This document shows positions 7,608 through 15,743 of a stretch of DNA of 64,000 bases, piece after piece (position 1 is the first letter of the stretch; every line of letters starts with the position of its first letter). Location of the stretch: contig JAGBTQ010000003.1 in the NCBI GenBank assembly GCA_017631275.1, forward strand, positions 124,001 through 188,000. The letters are read 5' to 3'. Under the pieces are notes generated by a model, which saw only the letters and a list, made by a program, of their open reading frames with translations, had not been told where the DNA came from and ran no database searches. The position numbers and the translations under genes are program-made. The DNA comes from Alistipes sp. Lineage in GTDB: Bacteria > Bacteroidota > Bacteroidia > Bacteroidales > Rikenellaceae.

Positions 7608-9368
7608 ATGCCCATAGAGAAAAGATGGGTTGTCAAGCCGCAGGGCGATCGCTCGGTGGTGGAGTCTTTGGCTTCGCACCTGAATATGTCGCCAGTCTTG
7701 ACCAACCTGCTAGTTCAGAGGGGCATAGACACCGTGGAGAAGGCAAAGAAATTCTTCTCGCCATCGCTCCGAGACTTGCACGATCCCTTCCTGATGAAGG
7801 ACATGGACAAGGCAGTCGAGCGTATCGAGAAGGCTGTGAAGGCGGGCGAAAAGGTTATGATCTATGGCGACTACGACGTAGATGGAACAACTGCCGTTTC
7901 GCTGGTTTACAAGTTCTTAAGCCAGATAGGACACAAGAATTTGTTGTTCTACATTCCAGACCGATATGTCGATGGATATGGCATATCAATCCGAAGCATC
8001 GACCATGCTGTACGTAAGGGCGTAACGCTGGTCATCGCCTTGGACTGCGGCATCAAAGCTGTGGAGAAGGTGGCCTATGCCAAGCAAAAGGGCGTAGATT
8101 TCATCATCTGCGACCACCATTTACCTGCCGAGGAGATTCCTCAGGCTGTGGCTGTATTGGACCCCAAGCGTCCCGACTGCAACTATCCTTTCGATGAGTT
8201 GTCAGGCTGTGGCGTTGGTTTTAAACTCGTCGAGGCCTATGCACGACGCAACCGTATTCCGTTCCGCGAGATCGAGCATCTCTTGGATTTGTTGGTTGTG
8301 AGCATCGCCTCGGACATTGTGCCTCTTGTGGACGAGAACCGCATTTTGGCATACTACGGACTTAAGAAGCTTAACTCGGCGCCGTCGAAGGGCTTGCTCT
8401 CCATCATCAAGATTTGTGGTTTGGAGGGTCACAACATCACCATCGACGACATCGTATTTAAGATTGGACCTCGTATCAACGCTGCGGGCCGCATGCGTAT
8501 GGACGAGGAGGATGCAAATGCTGCACCTTCGGGTGGCCATGCTGCCGTGAGCCTTCTTATCGAGGGTAACGAGCGTGAGGCCATGAAGTTTGGTGACGTT
8601 ATCGACTCGTATAACCAGGATCGCAAGAGCATCGACAGAAATGTTACGCAGGAGGCGCACGACTATGTCGAGGCAAATCCTGAGCTCAAGGCTCGCAAGA
8701 GCACGGTGATATACAACCCTAAGTGGATGAAGGGTATCGTGGGTATTGTTGCATCACGCCTTATCGAGACCTACTATCGTCCTACGGTTGTGCTCACCAA
8801 GTCGAATGGCTTTGTTACGGGCTCGGCACGCTCTGTCGTTGGCTTCGACCTATACCAGGCTGTTGAGTCGTGTTCCGACCTTTTGGAGAACTTCGGCGGA
8901 CATATGTATGCTGCTGGTCTTACTATGCGCGAGGAGAATGTCGAGGCATTCACCAAGCGCTTCAACGACTACGTTGAGAAGAATATCGACCCAAGCATCC
9001 TTGTGCCTCAGGTAGATATCGACAGCGAGCTGTTGTTCTCGGATATTACTGACGAGTTCCACCGCCAGCTCAACTCGTTCCAGCCTTTTGGTCCTGGAAA
9101 TAGTGCTCCGGTGTTTGTTACTCGTGGTGCCAGCAACCGTGGCGACGCTAAGCTTGTGGGTGTCGAGTGCGACCACTTGCGCATGGACCTCATGCAGCGC
9201 CAGAAGCCTCACACGACAATCCCTGCTATCGCCTTCCAGCAGCCTACACACTACGAGTGGGTGCGCGCAGGCAAGCCAGTAGCTGTCTGCTACCAGATTG
9301 TCGAGAACCACTATCGTGGCACCGTATCGCGCCAGTTGAGGGTTAAGGATATTAAACCCGAACGATAA
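7608..9368 (+). CDS. recJ: Single-stranded-DNA-specific 5'-3' exonuclease RecJ
   Basis: RecJ degrades single-stranded DNA 5'-3' in RecF-pathway recombination, mismatch repair and base excision repair. The DHH phosphoesterase motifs are intact: DYDVDGTTA (about residue 84), CDHHLP (about 166) and a conserved Asp further on. DHHA1 motifs GIVGIVASRL and GGHMYAAGLT follow near 365 and 430, and a C-terminal OB-like domain ends the protein. The 586-residue length is typical. It appears to be the last gene of the lipA operon. Its TAA stop coincides with the start of a palindromic repeat array, and no conventional terminator follows. Confidence 0.96.
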   Translation: MPIEKRWVVKPQGDRSVVESLASHLNMSPVLTNLLVQRGIDTVEKAKKFFSPSLRDLHDPFLMKDMDKAVERIEKAVKAGEKVMIYGDYDVDGTTAVSLVYKFLSQIGHKNLLFYIPDRYVDGYGISIRSIDHAVRKGVTLVIALDCGIKAVEKVAYAKQKGVDFIICDHHLPAEEIPQAVAVLDPKRPDCNYPFDELSGCGVGFKLVEAYARRNRIPFREIEHLLDLLVVSIASDIVPLVDENRILAYYGLKKLNSAPSKGLLSIIKICGLEGHNITIDDIVFKIGPRINAAGRMRMDEEDANAAPSGGHAAVSLLIEGNEREAMKFGDVIDSYNQDRKSIDRNVTQEAHDYVEANPELKARKSTVIYNPKWMKGIVGIVASRLIETYYRPTVVLTKSNGFVTGSARSVVGFDLYQAVESCSDLLENFGGHMYAAGLTMREENVEAFTKRFNDYVEKNIDPSILVPQVDIDSELLFSDITDEFHRQLNSFQPFGPGNSAPVFVTRGASNRGDAKLVGVECDHLRMDLMQRQKPHTTIPAIAFQQPTHYEWVRAGKPVAVCYQIVENHYRGTVSRQLRVKDIKPER

Positions 9369-9498
9369 TTTCTTGTGATAAGGGGTCATCTTTGACCTAT
9401 CCCAAAAAGCTGAGCACCCGAGGCTGTACGTTTGAGTACTATCCTCGGGTGCTCACTTTTGCGATAAGTCAAATCTAACCCCTTCTAACAAGAAATTT
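9367..9498 (+). repeat. Palindromic 3'-end element, copy P3
   Basis: It starts on the last two bases of the recJ stop codon. Outer arms AAGGGGT/ACCCCTT; inner stem GAGCACCCGAGG pairs with CCTCGGGTGCTC; apex CTGTAC-loop-GTACTAT. Almost identical to P7 and P11. Confidence 0.9.
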
Positions 9499-9624
9499 CA
9501 TGTAATAAGCCGCAATCTGCGGCACATCTTAAAAAGTTGACTACCCAGGGCTGTACTTCATGTACTATCCCAGGGTAGTCGCTTTTTAGATGTACCACAT
9601 CTCACGACTTCTGACAAGAAATTT
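9499..9624 (+). repeat. Palindromic 3'-end element, copy P4
   Basis: Tandem copy directly after P3. The inner stem GACTACCCAGGG pairs with CCCTGGGTAGTC read as its complement (CCCAGGGTAGTC on plus), showing paired changes against P1 and P3. The outer arm is diverged (AAGCCGCAATCTG) and pairs less well. Confidence 0.85.
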
Positions 9625-9722
9625 GTTTCTCGCGATAAGGGTGCATCTGCGACCTTTCAATCAAAAACACATCTACAACCCTTCTGACAAGAAATTTGTT
9701 TCTCGCAGTAAGTCATCTTTTA
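9625..9722 (+). repeat. Internally deleted palindromic copy P5 and a 5' fragment P6
   Basis: P5 (9625-9697) keeps both outer arms (TTTCTCGCGATAAGGGTG and CCCTTCTGACAAGAAA) but lacks the central GTAC hairpin and is only about 73 bp. P6 (about 9698-9722) is a 5' arm fragment, TTTCTCGCAGTAAGTCATC, with no 3' partner. The following bases 9723-9843 hold nothing I can name. Confidence 0.7.
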
Positions 9723-9843
9723 CGTTTGCTTAAGAACTTGTTAGGTAGGCTGTTTATGTATTGGGCGGTGAGTAAAACCTAACGAAGTTTTTATTAACTT
9801 TGATGAGGCAACTAATAGTTGTAAATAACGTATATAATATAAA

Positions 9844-9879
9844 TATAGGAGGTCGCCCTAAAAAAGCGACCTCCTATGA
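9844..9879 (-). terminator. Terminator of the SPFH/coiled-coil/bactofilin operon
   Basis: ATAGGAGGTCGC pairs with GCGACCTCCTAT around an A/T-rich loop, 16 bases past the stop of the last gene on minus. The tail on minus is ATATTTATATT, not a clean T-run, so termination may be partial. Confidence 0.7.
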
Positions 9880-9895
9880 TTTATGTGCCGAATGA

Positions 9896-10861
9896 TTATC
9901 GTCCGATGTCGGAAATGCTGAAGCTGCCGCTCATCTCCTGCACCTCGCGCTTGCCGCTTAAGATGTCGAAGAAGAAGCTTCGAATATTATCAAGGGTTAG
10001 CAGTGCCAAGTTGCCGTGGCTATCCGCGCCAAGGTCGTATGTCTTGAGTAGCTGTGTGCCGAGGCTCGCTGCGGTTAGCAAGAAGTGGTTTTGGAACTTG
10101 TCGGTGTCAATAAGGTCGGCAGCAAGCACCTTGCCCACAACGGTGTAGCTACGCAGGGTCTTCTGCTCATTCTCGTCTGCAAGTTTACTCTTAACCTCGT
10201 CGATGTTGATGTCGATAGCTATGCGGCCAGAGTTCTCTGCCTGAGGCATACCGCGGTAGAGCGAGCCGAGGTCGGCAAGGCTGAGGTTGTAGAGCTTGGT
10301 CTCTGCGGCAGCAGTAATCTTCTCGATAGAGAAGGCGCTGGGCAAAAGAAGGTAGTTGATGCCCGCGAGGCGTACCACTGGCGAGTTGAATGTGCCTACG
10401 ATAGAGTTTGAAATCTCAATCTCCTGAGTTGCAAACACACCACCGATAACCACGCAGTTGTCGAGCTGCACCTCGTCGGCGTAGATGCTACCTGCAACAA
10501 AGGCGTTGTGAAGTGTGACGCTCTTGGCGTTTACGTCGGCAGCGAAGCTAAGCTCGCACTTTGCAGCGCGCGACACGATAGAGTTTGCCGAGCCCACGCT
10601 CTTCTTAAACTGCACCTTGCCCTCAGCATCTGCGCTCACGTAAAACTCGTGCTGAGCGAAGGCTGCGCCCTGCACCTCCAAGTCACCCTTGCGCACCTCG
10701 ATACGGTGGCCAAAGATAGGACCCTCGACAACGTTGTTGCCCTGGAAGATGATGTTGCGATTAAGCTCGGCAATCTTCTCAGGAAGGATTGAGCCACGCA
10801 CAAGGTTGTCCTGAAGTTGTATATCTGTTTCGTTAAAACGAATCTCTTTGAGTTCTTTCAT
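9896..10861 (-). CDS. Bactofilin-like beta-helix protein
   Basis: The 321-residue protein has no signal peptide or membrane segment. Residues about 30-170 show short, regularly spaced hydrophobic/Asn-Gly turns typical of bactofilin/polymer-forming cytoskeletal (DUF583-like) right-handed beta-helices, for example GNNVVEGPIFGHRIEVRKG and LDNCVVIGGVFATQEIEI. Bactofilins polymerise into filaments that recruit membrane and cell-wall proteins. The second half is not helical-repeat and is unassigned. It is the last gene of the six-gene operon, five bases after its neighbour. The family call rests on pattern only; a general left- or right-handed beta-helix without polymerisation is the alternative. 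Confidence 0.6.
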   Translation of the reverse strand: MKELKEIRFNETDIQLQDNLVRGSILPEKIAELNRNIIFQGNNVVEGPIFGHRIEVRKGDLEVQGAAFAQHEFYVSADAEGKVQFKKSVGSANSIVSRAAKCELSFAADVNAKSVTLHNAFVAGSIYADEVQLDNCVVIGGVFATQEIEISNSIVGTFNSPVVRLAGINYLLLPSAFSIEKITAAAETKLYNLSLADLGSLYRGMPQAENSGRIAIDINIDEVKSKLADENEQKTLRSYTVVGKVLAADLIDTDKFQNHFLLTAASLGTQLLKTYDLGADSHGNLALLTLDNIRSFFFDILSGKREVQEMSGSFSISDIGR

Positions 10862-10866
10862 CGTTA

Positions 10867-11874
10867 CTACTTATTAATGTTACTCTTAAATAGTTTTGTT
10901 ACATAGTCGCGCACACGTGCGTCGTGGTCGCTGGCATTAGCATAGTGTGTACCCACCACCTGCTCAAAGTCGCTCTGTAGCTGTGCCTGGTTTGCTCTGC
11001 TATCGCCCATATCCATCTCGCGAAGCTCGTCAACAAGCTTTGCGTTGTTTAGGCGTAACCCCTCGACACTATACGACTTACGGCTAAGCTTGCTGTCGTC
11101 CTTAGTCTCGATATAGCATACAGGGGTGTAGTACGTGCCTGCATCACTCTCGGCGATAGCGCTATCTGCAATAACTGCCTCTGTTTTGCGCTGTAGTGCC
11201 AAGAAGTTGTTGGCGCGGCCCAATGCCTCCATCGCCGAGCGCTTGGCTTTAGAGGCAACAATGCGTGCCTCCAAGGCGCTATTCTCGCCACCCGACACTG
11301 CCGCTGTTGAAACAAGGTCGTTGCCTGTTGCTCTTTCTGCGCTACTGTCGGTTGTCTGCTTGAAGATAAATGTTGGACGGTCGAGCTCGAAGATGCGGTT
11401 TTTGCACTCGGTGTCGAGCTCCGAGAATATCTTCATGTAGCGTGTGGTAAGACGCGTGTAGTCGCCCTGCATCTGTCGCTGCTTATCGGCGCACTGCTTC
11501 GATAGCTCGTTGAGGCGCAGAAGTGTAGCATCGACACTCGAGCGTAGCTCAGCGATCTGCTGGCTTATCTCCGAGCTCACGGTGCTGAAGAAACCCTTGA
11601 CGATTGTTGAGCCTATCTGCTTAGCATTTTTGTGGATTGCTGCGACTTGTGCTGCACTCATGGCTGCCACCGAGCCGCTCAATCCTGCAATCTTGCTATT
11701 GCAATTATCCACGCTACTGTCGAAAGGGTCGCTATCAACGTAGATGTTCACATGAACAGTCTCATACGTTGTACCACTATAGGATACGCTACCGCCCGAT
11801 TCAGAGGCGGGGTATGACACTGAACCCGAGTAGTGAACACTAATGGTTTCAGTAAAACTTCGTCTGTATCCCAT
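10867..11874 (-). CDS. Coiled-coil protein, paralogue of the upstream gene
   Basis: The 335-residue cytosolic-looking protein has a Ser/Tyr/Gly-rich N-terminus (about 1-45) and then long helices. Residues about 95-165 align with its upstream neighbour: ISQQIAELRSSVDATLLRLN against ISQKVARLRSEVDSHIMNLN, and then IFELDRPTFIF against VFELDKPTINF. I do not recognise a named family. It starts four bases after its paralogue and ends five bases before the bactofilin-like gene, so equal expression and perhaps a hetero-oligomer are likely. The N-terminal tail is present only in this copy. Confidence 0.8.
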   Translation of the reverse strand: MGYRRSFTETISVHYSGSVSYPASESGGSVSYSGTTYETVHVNIYVDSDPFDSSVDNCNSKIAGLSGSVAAMSAAQVAAIHKNAKQIGSTIVKGFFSTVSSEISQQIAELRSSVDATLLRLNELSKQCADKQRQMQGDYTRLTTRYMKIFSELDTECKNRIFELDRPTFIFKQTTDSSAERATGNDLVSTAAVSGGENSALEARIVASKAKRSAMEALGRANNFLALQRKTEAVIADSAIAESDAGTYYTPVCYIETKDDSKLSRKSYSVEGLRLNNAKLVDELREMDMGDSRANQAQLQSDFEQVVGTHYANASDHDARVRDYVTKLFKSNINK

Positions 11875-11878
11875 AATA

Positions 11879-12796
11879 CTACTTATTTAATGTTTCGAAC
11901 GTGTTAGCCAAGAATAGCTTCTCTGCCAACGCCTTGACACGCTCCGATGCCTTTGACTGAGCTTTGATGCGGTTAAACTCGTTCTTTAGCTCCGTATCGA
12001 TGCTCTTGCTCTCCTGCCAGCTAAACTCGGTGTTCGACACCGCACTCTTAATCATGTCGCGGCAATGCTTCTCGAGCGACGAGTCGTTGATGGCAATATC
12101 CACTCTGCGGCTATCGTTTTGGTCGTAGTTCGATTCGCTAATAACAACAGGAATCATCATCGGGTCGGCGTTGTGCTCCATCTTCATAGGCATAAGCACA
12201 CTACGTGTGAGCATGTCCTGCTGCTTTAGGTCGCTAAGGAAGTTGTTCATCGAGCCTATGGCGCGCAAACTTCGATACTTCATGTTCGAAGCAAGAATTC
12301 GCTGCGAGGTAGCTAACGACTCAAGTTGTGCCACAGGAACTGTTGCTGTGAGCTGCTTTGTGCGGTTCGATAGTGTGTTCACGTCGCGCACAGCAAAGTT
12401 GATAGTGGGCTTGTCGAGCTCGAATACTCGCTGCTGAAGATTCTTGTTGATGCCGCTAAAGAGCTTGATGTAGCGTGAACATATCATGCCATAGTCGCGC
12501 TCCATGCGGTTGCGGATTGCTAGTAGCTGCTTTGTCTGCTGGTTGAGGTTCATGATGTGTGAGTCAACCTCGCTACGTAGGCGTGCTACTTTCTGCGATA
12601 TCTGCGAGTGTATGAGGGTGTAGAAGCCTCGGTTTACATTCTCGCATACGTGGTCCGCTGCTTGTTGCTCGGCGCTAATTACCGCAGCCTGCATGGCAAC
12701 AACAGCAGCACGTGTTTGTTCAACCTTGTGTGACACCGTTGTTAGGCTTTGCGCCATTGGTCTGGTGTCAACTTCGCAATTAATAGTTGATGACAT
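11879..12796 (-). CDS. Coiled-coil protein, paralogue of the downstream gene
   Basis: This 305-residue protein is mostly helical, with no signal peptide or membrane segment. A shared block (about residues 55-135) runs from an Ala-rich helix (VVAMQAAVISAEQQAADHV) through ISQKVARLRSEVDSH to FELDKPTINF and matches the next gene. The middle (about 160-200) has a second helical stretch, LRAIGSMNNFLSDL, that also matches its paralogue (MEALGRANNFLALQ). The duplicated pair most likely arose by tandem duplication. The function is unknown; the operon context suggests a membrane-associated scaffold. Confidence 0.8.
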   Translation of the reverse strand: MSSTINCEVDTRPMAQSLTTVSHKVEQTRAAVVAMQAAVISAEQQAADHVCENVNRGFYTLIHSQISQKVARLRSEVDSHIMNLNQQTKQLLAIRNRMERDYGMICSRYIKLFSGINKNLQQRVFELDKPTINFAVRDVNTLSNRTKQLTATVPVAQLESLATSQRILASNMKYRSLRAIGSMNNFLSDLKQQDMLTRSVLMPMKMEHNADPMMIPVVISESNYDQNDSRRVDIAINDSSLEKHCRDMIKSAVSNTEFSWQESKSIDTELKNEFNRIKAQSKASERVKALAEKLFLANTFETLNK

Positions 12797-12810
12797 AGCT
12801 CTGCGGTTTA

Positions 12811-14997
12811 TTAGTTATTATTCTCGATAATTGTCTCGATGGCTGCATCGCGGTCGAAATCCTCAGGGTCGTAGTCGAGACCCATAGAATCCATGATGCC
12901 CATGATGTCGTCATCGCTCATGTCGTCGAAGTCAGATGCTGAGATGCCATCACCAGATTCCTCAGCTTCGTCCTCTTCAACCTCGTCCTCTTCAACCTCC
13001 TCGTCCTCGTCGATTTCGTTCTCAGCCTCGTCCTCTTCGAACTCCTCGTTAGTAACCTCCTCGTCGATGACCTCCTCGTTGAACGACTCTTCATCGTTGA
13101 TTGAAGTCTGCTCAACGTCGTTCTCTACCGCCTCTTCAGCTGGCTCCTCAGCTACTGGGGCACTCACGTTGCTAAGCTCGTCGAGTGCGCTTTGTGCTAC
13201 TGCAGGAAGGTTAATAGAGATCTGCTCGTAGGTGATATCCTCGACACTTGGCTCTGGTGGAAGCATAGATGTCTTGGCAAAGAGAGGGTTGACCGTAGCT
13301 AGTGACTTACGACGCTCGTCGAGGGCGTGAATCTCGCTGGTAGCCACAGCCACCTCGTTAGAGTAGCCATCACGAAGCTTGGCATCGTAGTACTCCACAT
13401 ATCCAAACTTCTCTGCCTTGCGGTCGATATCCTCCTTTAGGCGCTCCATATACTCCTCGAAGTCGTTCTGTGCCTTCTGGAACTGCTGCGACTGAAGCTC
13501 AAAGGCGCTGATGGTATCTACCGAGTTGTCAACAATCTGCACCTCGGTTGATGCAAGATCACCACCTGAGCTCTTCATAGAGCCCATAGTCTTCTCCAGT
13601 GATACGAGGGTGTTGTAAGCGGCAACATACTCGCGAAGGCTCTCCTGCATGAGGTTGATGATGTCGGCACTCTCGGCACGATTAGCGCGGTAGAATGCCT
13701 CGGTATCCTGGTGCCACTTATTTAGATATGATATCTTCTGATCCTTGATGTGGTTATATATTTTGAGGCGCTCGATGCGTGTCTCAGCCATGAGGTTCTG
13801 CACGATAGGTGCTACAATCTCCTCGTGGATCTGGTGTACGCCAAAAGGCATATTTGTGATGCTGCCGTCCTCCGATGTCCACATGCCAGTGAGTAGGTTG
13901 AACTTAACACGCGAACTTGAACGAAGCTTAAATGGCTCGTACGACTGCACATCCTCGCTATAGTCGAAGTTCTCGTTCTTAATTCGCTCAATCTCCTCGT
14001 ACTCGAGCTGTGGCGAGTAGTGGTTGTATGGTGCCTTGAGGATGTTGAGCAGCATCTTGTTTGACTCTAACACCACCTTATCCACTGATGCAATCTTGAG
14101 TGTAGAGATCTTCTGCACTGAGCTTGCCATGTTGACCATCAACGACTTAAGCACGTCCTCAAACTGCTGTGTCTTGCTCGATAGCGAGTCCTTGAGTTTG
14201 TTGAGCTCCTGGAACATGTTTATGCTATCGTCATACTGCTCACCCTTGAAGGCGTTGACAACAGGAGCGCCCTCAGGAATCTCCTTTGTGGCGAACTCAC
14301 GCAAGAAGCGTAGCTGAGAGCTGTTGTTGGCGATAAGTGGCAACGACACTGACGATGTTTCGAGGTCGCTCATGCAGAACGAGATGGTGCGTAGCGAACG
14401 CTCCAAGCCTCCGATGTAGTCGTGCTGGTTGAGCTCCTGGATAGATGTAGAGTAGTCGTCGGTAGCGATTGTCTCGATGTCGTTCGAGCTCTCGACGATA
14501 GGAGCCTGCTCCGACTGCTGCTCAAGACGACTAATAGTATCTATGAGTAGGTCGTTCTGGCGTGACACCTGAAGCACAACATCTGAGTTTGGTGTTGAGC
14601 CTGTGTAGTCTACAATAAAGCTGCGGTCGTCATACTTAACCTGATTTGCTACTGGAACATACGCAATGCCGAGCTTGGTTACCTTGTAGTCGCGGAAGAT
14701 CTCGCCATGGAGCTTCTCAAACTCCTTGATGCGGATGTCGATATTCTCAATATTTTTTTGACACTCGTTCTTCTTTATGAAATATACAAAGAAGAGAATG
14801 ATAGTCAGGAACCAATACCATAGCTTCGACATCTGTGTCTCTACAGCTGCACGCTCAGCCTTGAGTTTCTCAATCTCTTTTTCGATGCGCTCCTCCTCGC
14901 GTACAATCTTTTCAGCTGCCTGCTGATAGTAGTTAAAGAGAATCTTTGCCTGATCTTGGTAGACGTTGTCAGACGATGCAAAAACTTTGCCTTTCAT
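12811..14997 (-). CDS. Large membrane-anchored coiled-coil protein with acidic tail
   Basis: The 728-residue protein has an N-terminal coiled coil (about 25-58, REEERIEKEIEKLKAERA), one transmembrane segment (about 59-75, LWYWFLTIILFFVYFI), long helical regions (about 85-590) and an extremely Glu/Asp-rich stretch (about 610-690). It ends in a small Asp-rich helical motif, FDDMSDDDIMGIMDSMGLD, whose spacing recalls SAP/HeH/LEM-like helix-extended folds; this is inference. It lies between a four-helix membrane protein and the coiled-coil pair, with gaps of 18 and 14 bases. It probably links the membrane to the cytosolic parts of the operon. I do not recognise the family. Confidence 0.8.
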   Translation of the reverse strand: MKGKVFASSDNVYQDQAKILFNYYQQAAEKIVREEERIEKEIEKLKAERAAVETQMSKLWYWFLTIILFFVYFIKKNECQKNIENIDIRIKEFEKLHGEIFRDYKVTKLGIAYVPVANQVKYDDRSFIVDYTGSTPNSDVVLQVSRQNDLLIDTISRLEQQSEQAPIVESSNDIETIATDDYSTSIQELNQHDYIGGLERSLRTISFCMSDLETSSVSLPLIANNSSQLRFLREFATKEIPEGAPVVNAFKGEQYDDSINMFQELNKLKDSLSSKTQQFEDVLKSLMVNMASSVQKISTLKIASVDKVVLESNKMLLNILKAPYNHYSPQLEYEEIERIKNENFDYSEDVQSYEPFKLRSSSRVKFNLLTGMWTSEDGSITNMPFGVHQIHEEIVAPIVQNLMAETRIERLKIYNHIKDQKISYLNKWHQDTEAFYRANRAESADIINLMQESLREYVAAYNTLVSLEKTMGSMKSSGGDLASTEVQIVDNSVDTISAFELQSQQFQKAQNDFEEYMERLKEDIDRKAEKFGYVEYYDAKLRDGYSNEVAVATSEIHALDERRKSLATVNPLFAKTSMLPPEPSVEDITYEQISINLPAVAQSALDELSNVSAPVAEEPAEEAVENDVEQTSINDEESFNEEVIDEEVTNEEFEEDEAENEIDEDEEVEEDEVEEDEAEESGDGISASDFDDMSDDDIMGIMDSMGLDYDPEDFDRDAAIETIIENNN

Positions 14998-15016
14998 ATG
15001 TTTGACAGTTTTTAGG

Positions 15017-15715
15017 TTAGTTCGAATATGTTGACTTGCGCTTCTGGATTAGTCGGCTTGCCTTCTCGATGTTGCTATTTATGAGCTCATTGTTTATCTC
15101 GTAGTTGCTCAGTAGCGATGCGGTCTGGGCAAATAGCTCAATAATCTGGTTCTCGACATTGCGCGACGCCTCAGAGTTTGATGGTGATATGAAGCGTAGG
15201 TCGTCGCCAAGGCGCTTAATCTTCTCAATTAGCTCTGCTGGTGCCGATGCGTCGTAGGCAGCCTCCAAGAGTGAGTCCTGGCCATTGCGCATAAGCTGTA
15301 CGCAGTCAACAACATGGCTAATCTCCTCGCTCACCTCGGCAATCTTATTACCAGAAGTCTTGGCTGTAGCAATGCCGAAGAGAAGGAGTATCAAAAGACC
15401 ACACTGCAAGAAGAGCGATACTTCGAATGTTAGGTCGGCAAGGTTGCAGATGATAAGAAGTGCGATGGCTGCCAACGAGTAGCCATACTGCACAAACCAA
15501 CGCATAGCCAAGTTACCAATGCGGCGTTGAGTCTTCTCGCGGAAGTTGCCCCAAGGTAAGAGTATGTCGATAAACATTACGATGTATGCCACAACTGAAA
15601 CAGCGATGTTCAGTGCGAAGATATCTGTCTGGCTCTGGTCGCCCCAGAGGAACCAACCTGATACTACGAGTGCCAAGCCGAGCACGGTGGCAGCATATGC
15701 AATCCAATTATTCAT
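15017..15715 (-). CDS. Four-helix membrane protein with cytosolic helical tail
   Basis: The 232-residue protein has four hydrophobic segments: about 5-24 (YAATVLGLALVVSGWFLWG), 32-55, 79-95 and 99-118 (LFLQCGLLILLLFGIATA). A charged helical C-terminal half (120-232) ends RLIQKRKSTYSN. No catalytic motif is visible. The topology places both ends on one side, most likely the cytosol. It is the second gene of the operon, 28 bases after the SPFH gene and 18 before the large coiled-coil gene. It could be the membrane anchor for the SPFH assembly. Confidence 0.8.
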   Translation of the reverse strand: MNNWIAYAATVLGLALVVSGWFLWGDQSQTDIFALNIAVSVVAYIVMFIDILLPWGNFREKTQRRIGNLAMRWFVQYGYSLAAIALLIICNLADLTFEVSLFLQCGLLILLLFGIATAKTSGNKIAEVSEEISHVVDCVQLMRNGQDSLLEAAYDASAPAELIEKIKRLGDDLRFISPSNSEASRNVENQIIELFAQTASLLSNYEINNELINSNIEKASRLIQKRKSTYSN

Positions 15716-15743
15716 AATATGTCGCGTTTTTTAAGGGTTGTTA

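Noticed and set aside
12893..13231. Plus-strand Ser-rich ORF
   Set aside because: Antisense shadow of the Asp/Glu-rich tail of the 728-residue protein.
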